Assembly: GCA_028718575.1 (NCBI GenBank)
Contig: JAQULN010000059.1
Span: 1 to 11,170, forward strand
Direction: 5' to 3'
Origin: Candidatus Krumholzibacteriia bacterium
Lineage (GTDB): Bacteria > Krumholzibacteriota > Krumholzibacteriia > LZORAL124-64-63
DNA length: 11,170 nt
The notes below the pieces were generated by a model that was not told the DNA's origin, searched no databases, and saw nothing but the letters and a program-made list of their open reading frames with translations. The position numbers were made by a program, and so were the translations under genes. Positions 1 to 5,872 of the stretch are shown piece after piece; the first letter of the stretch is position 1; the number at the start of each line of letters is the position of its first letter.

Positions 1-2
1 TC

Positions 3-1631
3 CTGCTCGGCGTACGCAGCTTGACGACCCTGTACGCCGGCTTGACGCTGTTGTGCCTGGGCAACGGTCTGTTCAAACCGAACATCTCGGCCATGGTCGG
101 CAATCTCTATGAGCCGGGCGACGCCAAGCGCGACGCGGGCTTCAACATCTTCTACATGGGCATCAACGTCGGCGCCGCGGCGTCGGCCCTGCTCTCGGCT
201 CCCCTGCGCAACCTGTTCAGCTTCAACATGGCGTTCATCGCGGCGGGCGTGGGCCTGGTGATCGGTCTGGTCGTCCTCAGCTCGAACTGGCGCAAGCTCG
301 AACGGGCGGATCGCCATTCGCAACCCGATCCCGAGGACATCACGTTCGGCCAGATCGTGGTGCGCATCCTGGTGCCGGCGGCGCTCTGCGGCGCCCTCGG
401 TTACCTGGTCGGCGAACGCTGGGACTTCGTGCAACGGACCATCGGCGCGGTGACTTTCGCCTTCCTGGTCGGCATGCTGCCCATCATGGGGTACTTCCTG
501 ACGCTCTGGCTGAAAGCCAAGCCGGCCGAGAAAGCGGGGCTCGGGGCCCTGATCCCGGTCTTCGTAGCCGGCGGCACGTTCTTCATGATCCTGCACCTCT
601 CGGGCGGCTTGATGACCATCTACGCCGAGCACCAGACCAATCGTCAGGTGCCGGCCCTGGCCATCGGTCCCTATAGCCAACAGGCCATGCCCGGCTACTT
701 CGGCAACGCGGCGCCGGACGTGCCGCGTCCAGACGAGCGAACCCTGGTCACGGTCAGCTCCGACGTGGAAGCGATGTTCGGTGCCCGCCGGGTGAGCGAG
801 ACCGCCGTGGCGCAGCTTGTGCAAGACGGCCTGGTGACGACCGCGGCGCCCGGGACGGCGGTCTTGGCGCCAAGCTGGGGATTCCTTGCGAGCCGGGTCT
901 ACCCTGACGAGAACCTGCGTGTCTCGACGGCGACCGACGCGCATGGCGTCACCGTGACGACGGTGCGCGTCGTACCGGAGACCGCCTCGGCGATCGGCGA
1001 GGTGATCTTTCTGCGCGAGGTCGACGACACGCTGGTGCCGGCCCTGCTGGTCAGCGAGGCGACCTTCGCCGCGGTCTATCAGCAAGCGAGCCCGGCGCGG
1101 CTCGCGCCGGGCCGGTTCCTTGGTTTGGTCAACGCCGAAATGATCACGGCGCTGTTCAATCCGGTGTTCGTGGTGCTCTTGACGCCGGTGGTCGTGTTGT
1201 TGTTCGGGCGGCTGGCCGCGCGCGGCCGGCCGGTTTCGACAGCCCGCAAGATTTTCATCGGTCTGATCCTGACCACGATCTCGCTCTTGATCATGGTCTG
1301 GTCGGCCAAGGTCGGCGGCAACGGGGCCATCAAGGTCTCGGTGATGTGGCTGCTGATCTACTACCTGGTGATCACCTTCGGCGAGCTGTGTCTGTCGCCG
1401 ATGGGACTGAGCCTGGTGACCAAGCTGGCGCCGCGGCGCTACGTGGGCTTGATGATGGGCGGCTGGTTCCTGTCGACCGCGGTCGGCAATAAGCTGTCCG
1501 GATTCATCAGCGGTCTGGCGCCCACCGCCGGCATGTTCTTCGTGCTGGCGCTGGCGACCCTGGGCGTCGCCCTGTTTATCTTCGTGCTGCTACCCAAACT
1601 GGATCGGGCGATCAAGCAGTACAGCGCCTGA
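3..1631 (+). CDS. POT/PTR2 family proton-coupled peptide transporter, 5' end missing
   Basis: This is a major-facilitator-type transporter that imports di- and tripeptides with protons across the inner membrane. The reading frame is open to the left edge, so the true start and the first helices, including the usual ExxERFxYY motif, lie outside the window; the TTG at 21 is not a likely start. Numbering from that TTG, the PTR2 signature is clear: GNGLFKPNIS (14-23), then FYMGINVG (44-51). Late helices show FNPVFVVLLTP (379-389) and FGELCLSPMGLS (453-464). The TM7 position that is Glu in many POTs is His192 here, while the TM4 Lys (FKPN) is kept. About 160 residues (210-370) sit between TM7 and TM8, where most relatives have a short loop. 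The family call is firm; the substrate is not visible. The gene ends in TGA, 127 bp before the next gene on the same strand. Confidence 0.93.
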   Translation: MLGVRSLTTLYAGLTLLCLGNGLFKPNISAMVGNLYEPGDAKRDAGFNIFYMGINVGAAASALLSAPLRNLFSFNMAFIAAGVGLVIGLVVLSSNWRKLERADRHSQPDPEDITFGQIVVRILVPAALCGALGYLVGERWDFVQRTIGAVTFAFLVGMLPIMGYFLTLWLKAKPAEKAGLGALIPVFVAGGTFFMILHLSGGLMTIYAEHQTNRQVPALAIGPYSQQAMPGYFGNAAPDVPRPDERTLVTVSSDVEAMFGARRVSETAVAQLVQDGLVTTAAPGTAVLAPSWGFLASRVYPDENLRVSTATDAHGVTVTTVRVVPETASAIGEVIFLREVDDTLVPALLVSEATFAAVYQQASPARLAPGRFLGLVNAEMITALFNPVFVVLLTPVVVLLFGRLAARGRPVSTARKIFIGLILTTISLLIMVWSAKVGGNGAIKVSVMWLLIYYLVITFGELCLSPMGLSLVTKLAPRRYVGLMMGGWFLSTAVGNKLSGFISGLAPTAGMFFVLALATLGVALFIFVLLPKLDRAIKQYSA

Positions 1632-1632
1632 G

Positions 1633-1731
1633 GCGATCGGTGCAGGGCAAGGCGGCGATGATCGGCGAACTCCATAGCGCCGCAGGCGCGAGAACACCGC
1701 CGATCATTGCCGCCTTGCCCTGCACCTTCGC
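1633..1731. repeat. Long perfect inverted repeat (nested hairpin) in an intergenic gap
   Basis: Arm 1639-1667 pairs with 1698-1726: 29 consecutive pairs, 28 Watson-Crick plus one G-T (1657/1708). After a small 2x1 internal loop the stem resumes with 4 bp (1633-1636 with 1728-1731). The 30-nt loop contains a second hairpin, GCGCC (1677-1681) with GGCGC (1685-1689). No T-run follows on either strand, so it is not a standard intrinsic terminator. It fills nearly all of the 127-bp gap between two co-directional genes. Possible roles are a Rho-type or RNase III processing site, an mRNA-protecting hairpin, or a dispersed palindromic or MITE-like repeat. No target-site duplication is evident. Confidence 0.9.
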
Positions 1732-1743
1732 GTTCAAGCGGTG

Positions 1744-1751
1744 AAGGAGGT
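1744..1751 (+). promoter_or_regulatory. Strong Shine-Dalgarno that fixes the TTG start at 1759
   Basis: AAGGAGGT is a full complement of the 16S 3' end. GGAGG ends 8 nt before the TTG at 1759, ideal spacing. An alternative GTG at 1741 lies upstream of this site and has no ribosome binding site of its own, so it is rejected as the start. Confidence 0.8.
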
Positions 1752-1758
1752 CGTAGCG

Positions 1759-2583
1759 TTGAAGCGGAGTCTGGTGCTGTGGGCGATCGCGCTGCTCTTG
1801 ACCTTGGGCAGTGCGGTCTGGCAGCGGCTCTCCGGGCCGACGCATCCGATCCGGGTTCGTGAGTCGGTCGCGGGCCAGGAGATCACGGGCCGGCTGCTGC
1901 GCTCGCAGACGGTCGGCGCGGGCGTGCCGATCAGTCTGCAGGCCGGCGCGGGACTCGTGGGCGAGGTGCGCTGGCGGCGCTGGCCCGGCGACCATCCCTG
2001 GCAGACGGTTGGCTTGCGGCGCGCCGGGGACCGTCTCGTGGGCGAACTTCCTGCCCAGACGATGAAAGCCGCGCGGATCGAGTACAGCGTGGAGATCACC
2101 GACGGCCTGGGCAGCACGATCACTCGATCGGCGCGGCTGCGTTTCAAGGGGGCGGTGCCCGGTGTCGTCCTGGCGGTGCACGTGGCGGCGATGTTCCTGG
2201 GCATGCTGCTGAGCCTGCGGACCGGGCTGGAGGCGTTGACCCGCGGCCCGCGACTGGCGCCGCTGGTTGCAGCAACCTTGATCTGCCTCGGCGGGGGCGG
2301 GTTGCTCTTGGGACCGGTCGTGCAGAAGTACGCCTTCGATGCCTACTGGACCGGCTGGCCCGTCGGCGAGGACCTCACCGACAACAAGCTCGCCGTCGCG
2401 GTGCTCGCCTGGGGCGTGGCCGCGTGGCAACTGCGCCGGGGGCGGCGCTGGTGGGTTGTCCTCGCCAGCTTGATCACGTTTGCGATCTTCGTGATCCCGC
2501 ACAGTCTCCACGGGTCGACGCACGACTGGGAGACGGGTCGTCACATCCAGGCCGAAGCGCGGTCGCGGTCGCCGATGGCCTGA
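1759..2583 (+). CDS. Uncharacterised membrane protein, periplasmic beta domain plus four C-terminal helices
   Basis: The protein has 274 residues from the TTG at 1759, chosen for the strong ribosome binding site just upstream. It has an N-terminal signal anchor (about 4-23, LVLWAIALLLTLG), then roughly 100 residues (28-130) rich in alternating hydrophobic and charged residues, like a small periplasmic beta-sandwich. Four helices follow at about 133-153, 167-190, 210-225 and 232-250. The most distinctive stretch is YWTGWPVGEDLTDNK (196-210), at the loop between the third and fourth helices. Histidines lie in or near helices (HVAAMF at 141, IPHSLHG near 248), which could suggest a heme or metal site, but that is speculation. 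From memory, similar proteins with a WTG.P.G.DLTDNK motif occur in FCB-group and related genomes without an assigned function. It lies downstream of the peptide transporter on the same strand, and its end is 7 bp from the end of a convergent gene. Confidence 0.82.
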   Translation: MKRSLVLWAIALLLTLGSAVWQRLSGPTHPIRVRESVAGQEITGRLLRSQTVGAGVPISLQAGAGLVGEVRWRRWPGDHPWQTVGLRRAGDRLVGELPAQTMKAARIEYSVEITDGLGSTITRSARLRFKGAVPGVVLAVHVAAMFLGMLLSLRTGLEALTRGPRLAPLVAATLICLGGGGLLLGPVVQKYAFDAYWTGWPVGEDLTDNKLAVAVLAWGVAAWQLRRGRRWWVVLASLITFAIFVIPHSLHGSTHDWETGRHIQAEARSRSPMA

Positions 2584-2590
2584 GCGCCGG

Positions 2591-4453
2591 TCAGCGCCAG
2601 CCAACCGCGCGGCCCCGGTTCTGCTCGCGCAGCCAGGCGAGCAGGGGCTCGTAGTAGTCGAGCATGGCCGAGGCGCTCAAGGGTTCGCCCGTGGTCTCGC
2701 GCAGGAGTTGGTTCCAGTCGCGGCTCGCGCCGGCGGCCATGAGCGCCTCCAGGTAGATGCCGACCTGGCTGTTGCCGTAGTAGTTCGCGTCGTGCACGTT
2801 TTGCCGCAGGATCTGCGTGCAAATGTAACGGTGCAATTGATGCGCGACGACGTGGCTGAGGGCGCGGTCCAGGTACCAGGCCGGCTGTTCGCTGATGACA
2901 GCCAGTGCGGCGGCATCGCAGTGGTCCTCGCCGCGCGCCGCCGGCGGCGCCACCCCCTGGAACGTCGCGGCGTACTGCCACCAGCGCTCGTTGAAGAGGT
3001 GCCGCGGCAGTTCGCCTTCGTAGAAATCGTGCTCCCAGTGCGCGACCGTGCCGCAGGCGAACGGCAACAACACCACCGGTCCGGTCAACGCCTGGCTCAA
3101 CAACCAGCGGATCCGTTCCGGCGCCTGTTCCGGCTCGAGCATGCCGATCTCGCTCAGGTACAGCGCACGCGTGCTGGCGAGCGCTCCTAGCGCGCCGACG
3201 GCGGGCGGGAAGCAGCGATTGGCGCCCTGGCGCAACAACGGCGGCAGCTCGGGTCGGGCATACGCCAGGCAGTAGTAGACCCGGCCCAACTCCTGGTGAA
3301 CGGTCTGGAACCAGTGGAAGTCGTTGCGGACGCTCAGCAACGCGCGCACGTCCTGGTCCAGGTCGAGATGCCAGATCGCGGACTCGCCGCTCTTGCGCCG
3401 GTTGGCGTCGGCCGGCAGCGGAAAGAGGTCGCTGCGGCCCCAGAACGTCACCGGGAGCGGATCGAACCCGAGGCTGCGATAGAACCGTTCCCCTTGCTCG
3501 ACGATCCACTGCGGCGTCACCTGGCGCAAGTTGCCGTCGAGGTCGGCGGCCGAGACGACGTCCGGCCAGCGGTTGCCCCGACGGTCGTTCAACCAGTGCG
3601 CCGGCAGCAGGCGCGGCGCTCGGGCCTGGCCGTAGCGCGCGGCCAGCTCATGGCCGACCCAGGCCTGCAACTGCTCGTAGAGCGGCAGCAGGCCCTCGTG
3701 CAGATCGTCCATGAGCAGCAACATCTCGCGGCTGTTCAATCCGTAGTCGGCGCTCACCAGGTGAAAGTAAGACGTGTAGCCCATAGCGCGCGCGACCGCG
3801 TTGCGCAGGGTTTGCAGCTCGGCCAGGCCGTCCTTCATGGCCACGCCCACGGTCTGTCCGCACTCCCAGATCGCGCGGCGCACCGCCGGATCGCGGCTGT
3901 CGCGCAGCAGACGGTCGAGGTCGGCGGGCGAGACGTCGCGGGATTCGCGCCCGGGCACCTCGAGCCGGAATCGGTGGGCGTGCCAGGCGGCGGTCTGCCG
4001 CGCCTCGAGCTGGATCAGCTTGCGGACCGTGGCCGGGATCGTGCCGGGGCGGCGGGCGGCCAGCTCCCAGGCCTTCTCGAGCTGGCGGTGCTGGCGCTCG
4101 CTGAGCCCGGCGGCCTGCCGCAGCGCCTGCAACCGGTCGATGACCTGGCGGCTGCCGGTGAATTCGGCCAGCGCCTCGGCTGCCGCGACGGCCGCGTCGC
4201 TGTTGGCGACCGAGATGTCGATGGCCGCGTTCCAGGCGGCATTGGCCGCCGCGGTCCACAGGCGGCGGTACGTGAGGTTATACGCGTCGAGGAAGCTATC
4301 GAGCTCGGCGGGGGCGAAATGCGGCCGCTCCGCCGCAGCCATTTGGGGTTGATCGCCAGGACCGCCTCGCTGCGCGCGATCGGCCACCACGAGTGCGATG
4401 ATGCCGACCGCCAGCAACCCGATGCCGGCGAGCGCCAGCTTGCGAATCTGCAT
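2591..4453 (-). CDS. M2-family peptidyl-dipeptidase (ACE-like) homologue lacking the zinc site
   Basis: The protein has 620 residues from the ATG at 4453; AAGGA lies 5 nt upstream. A TTG at 4477 would only add eight polar residues before the signal anchor. Residues 5-25 form a hydrophobic N-terminal anchor with no lipobox, so the protein is probably periplasmic and membrane-tethered. The rest follows the whole M2 (angiotensin-converting enzyme) fold at normal family length: LPAHWLN (283-289), SAIWHLDL (358-365), TVHQELGRVYYCL (384-396), GANRCFPPAVGA (410-421), HRYICTQIL (541-549) and SASAMLDYYEPLLAWLREQN (593-612). The active site is broken. The family HEMGH reads QELGR (387-391), so both zinc histidines are gone, and the third ligand Glu in FHEAIGD is Pro417. 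The general-base Glu (388), the chloride-binding Arg and the substrate Tyr (RY, 542-543) remain. The frame is intact over the full length, so this looks like a maintained pseudoenzyme rather than decay. It may bind peptides without cleaving them. Confidence 0.9.
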   Translation of the reverse strand: MQIRKLALAGIGLLAVGIIALVVADRAQRGGPGDQPQMAAAERPHFAPAELDSFLDAYNLTYRRLWTAAANAAWNAAIDISVANSDAAVAAAEALAEFTGSRQVIDRLQALRQAAGLSERQHRQLEKAWELAARRPGTIPATVRKLIQLEARQTAAWHAHRFRLEVPGRESRDVSPADLDRLLRDSRDPAVRRAIWECGQTVGVAMKDGLAELQTLRNAVARAMGYTSYFHLVSADYGLNSREMLLLMDDLHEGLLPLYEQLQAWVGHELAARYGQARAPRLLPAHWLNDRRGNRWPDVVSAADLDGNLRQVTPQWIVEQGERFYRSLGFDPLPVTFWGRSDLFPLPADANRRKSGESAIWHLDLDQDVRALLSVRNDFHWFQTVHQELGRVYYCLAYARPELPPLLRQGANRCFPPAVGALGALASTRALYLSEIGMLEPEQAPERIRWLLSQALTGPVVLLPFACGTVAHWEHDFYEGELPRHLFNERWWQYAATFQGVAPPAARGEDHCDAAALAVISEQPAWYLDRALSHVVAHQLHRYICTQILRQNVHDANYYGNSQVGIYLEALMAAGASRDWNQLLRETTGEPLSASAMLDYYEPLLAWLREQNRGRAVGWR

Positions 4454-4513
4454 CGGCGTCCTTCGGTTCGCGTCCAACGGCGGCCGTCAGTCCGGCCGCG
4501 AGCACCGGGGCGC

Positions 4514-4543
4514 ATCGTAACGTGTCGAGGTAGGATCTGTAAA
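4514..4543 (-). promoter_or_regulatory. Sigma70-like promoter for the M2-family gene
   Basis: Reading the minus strand, TTTACA (4543-4538, 5/6 to the -35 consensus) is followed by 18 nt and TACGAT (4519-4514, 4/6 to the -10). It lies about 60 bp before the ATG at 4453. The -35 box begins directly after the terminator stem of the preceding gene, so the T-tail and -35 share bases. Consensus conventions for this organism are unknown. Confidence 0.5.
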
Positions 4544-4576
4544 GGCGAGGTCGTCTTCCCGGAAGACGACCTCGTC
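4540..4576 (-). terminator. Intrinsic-type terminator of the upstream minus-strand gene
   Basis: Bases 4544-4558 pair with 4562-4576: 15 pairs, 14 Watson-Crick and one G-T, around a 3-nt loop. On the minus strand the stem is followed by TTTA, a short T-tail; on the plus strand there is no T-run. This orientation suits termination of the gene that ends at 4651, about 75 bp downstream of its stop. Confidence 0.65.
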
Positions 4577-4650
4577 CAGAACCGCGGCAGGGTGCGCCGG
4601 GTCAAGCTCATTTGACGAGCATCAACTTGACGGTCGCCGAGACGACCGCG

Positions 4651-5679
4651 CTAGCGAGACCGGCGCCAGAAGACATAGGCGCCCAGCAGCACGATCGCGC
4701 TGACCACCGTCAGCCACGGAAAGCGCCGTTGCTGGGGTACCCGCGCCGTCGTCGGTCGCCGCGGCTGCGCCGGTCCGATCGTATCGGTGGTCGTGGCGAT
4801 CGCGTGCGGCAAATCGACCGTGACGCGGACCTGCTGGCCCGCGGTCAGAGGCCGCCCGATCCAACGGTCGAATTCGCTGTAGCGGTTGTCGCGATCGCGA
4901 TCCAGATCGAAACTGCCGACCTCGAGTTCAGCCGGCCAGACCAGCAGGCTCCAGGTGTCCGCCGCCAGGTTCAGGCCCACGTTGAATTCGAGGCGATCGC
5001 CGTTGACCACGCCGCGGACGGCGACGCGCGCAGGGCCGGGCGGCAGGGCGACGGGCACGCCGTGCAGGCCTGCGGCAGTCGGCTGCAAGCGGGCGGTCAA
5101 GGGATCGGGGCCGCGGCTGACCTGGACGTCGACCTGCTCGATGCCGGCCGGTAGGGCCAGCTGCACCGGCAGCGACGCCGCAGTCAGTGTGCGTTGCGGC
5201 CGAGTCTGGTTGTCGACCTGCAGGACGTACTCGAGGGAGTACGCCGCTTCGCGCCGCCGCACCAGCACGTTCAGGCCGGTGACCACGAGCCCCGCCGGAT
5301 CGGTGCTCAGCTCGAATGCATAGACGGTGGCAGCCTTGCCGTCCAGGAACGCTTGGCCCCGGTGCTCGACATGGTAGTCCACGCCATCGACCCAGGTCGA
5401 CACGATGTAGGGCTTGTAGTTGTAGATTTCGACCTGGGGAAACGTGATCGCGCCGTCGACGTGGAATCCCTCGGCCACGGTCGTCATGACGGCGCCTGGT
5501 TCGCGGATCAAGACGCGCTCGGCGCGGGCGGGCTGGTTGGTCGTCGCATTGACCACGCGCACGGTCAGGTCGGCGCTGAGTTTGTCGAGGATGATGTCCT
5601 GACTTGCGGCCGCACCGGCGCCGGCCAACCAGGCGATGGCGGCGAGCAGGCCGGCCGCGACGAAGAAGCGGTGCATCAT
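4651..5679 (-). CDS. Secreted beta-rich protein with C-terminal membrane anchor, function unknown
   Basis: The protein has 342 residues. The first of two adjacent ATGs (5679) is chosen because GGAGGT lies 8 nt upstream. A signal peptide with cleavage around AGAAA/SQD (residues 20-28) leads into a carboxypeptidase-regulatory-like beta domain, recognised by TVRVVNATTNQPA near residue 40 and a GAVMTTVAEG turn. A second beta-rich region follows. Near the end, FPWLTVVSAIVLLGAYVFW (320-338) followed by RRSR is a classic C-terminal membrane anchor with an inside-positive tail, preceded by a Pro/Thr/Arg-rich linker. DLDRDRDNRYSE (258-269) matches the spacing of an EF-hand or dockerin calcium loop. 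The gene has its own promoter and terminator, so it appears monocistronic. It is probably an inner-membrane-anchored periplasmic protein; the domain call is pattern recognition only and no function is claimed. Confidence 0.8.
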   Translation of the reverse strand: MMHRFFVAAGLLAAIAWLAGAGAAASQDIILDKLSADLTVRVVNATTNQPARAERVLIREPGAVMTTVAEGFHVDGAITFPQVEIYNYKPYIVSTWVDGVDYHVEHRGQAFLDGKAATVYAFELSTDPAGLVVTGLNVLVRRREAAYSLEYVLQVDNQTRPQRTLTAASLPVQLALPAGIEQVDVQVSRGPDPLTARLQPTAAGLHGVPVALPPGPARVAVRGVVNGDRLEFNVGLNLAADTWSLLVWPAELEVGSFDLDRDRDNRYSEFDRWIGRPLTAGQQVRVTVDLPHAIATTTDTIGPAQPRRPTTARVPQQRRFPWLTVVSAIVLLGAYVFWRRSR

Positions 5680-5704
5680 ACCGAAAGACCTCCGGAAACG
5701 GTCG

Positions 5705-5779
5705 CCGGGCTAGTTTCCCGGACGCTCAGCGAGACCTTGCGCCAGCGGCCGCGTCGCGGGCGTGCCCGCAGCGGCGGCC
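5705..5779 (-). promoter_or_regulatory. Structured 5' leader with two hairpins
   Basis: The leader between the predicted promoter and the ATG at 5679 is about 110 nt long and contains a nested hairpin: GGCCGC (5747-5752) with GCGGCC (5774-5779), enclosing GCGGGC (5756-5761) with GCCCGC (5764-5769). A second small hairpin has CCGGG (5705-5709) pairing with CCCGG (5717-5721), ending 12 nt before the Shine-Dalgarno. It matches no riboswitch class I recognise. In such G+C-rich DNA, part of this pairing may be chance. The first hairpin could also terminate the upstream lipoprotein gene, though it has no T-tail and lies after the predicted promoter. Confidence 0.4.
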
Positions 5780-5795
5780 ACGGTCCCGAGTGCGC

Positions 5796-5824
5796 AGTAT
5801 GCCGCCCGCGCTCGAGTCTGTCTA
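5796..5824 (-). promoter_or_regulatory. Sigma70-like promoter for the C-anchored secreted protein
   Basis: On the minus strand TAGACA (5824-5819, 5/6 to the -35) is followed by a 17-nt spacer and CATACT (5801-5796, 4/6 to the -10). It lies in the 193-bp gap between the stop of the lipoprotein gene (5873) and the start of the downstream gene (5679), implying separate transcription. Confidence 0.5.
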
Positions 5825-5872
5825 CCTCGGCGTGACGGTGGCGGCGCGAGATGACTCGCCGCGAACTGACGG

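Noticed and set aside
534..1130. The POT insert as a gene fusion or frameshift
   Set aside because: The frame runs through without interruption and transporter helices continue normally on both sides.
1639..1726. Long hairpin as a standard intrinsic terminator
   Set aside because: No T-run on either strand after the stem, and the stem is far longer than usual.
1612..2604. Minus-strand ORF across the hairpin and the membrane-protein gene
   Set aside because: Pro/Arg/Gln-rich shadow; the opposite strand has clear helices, a strong ribosome site and a proper stop.
3296..4615. Long plus-strand ORF antisense to the M2-family gene
   Set aside because: Its translation is low-complexity Arg/Ala/Gly/Gln-rich with no motif; it is the mirror of a conserved M2 reading frame in G+C-rich DNA.
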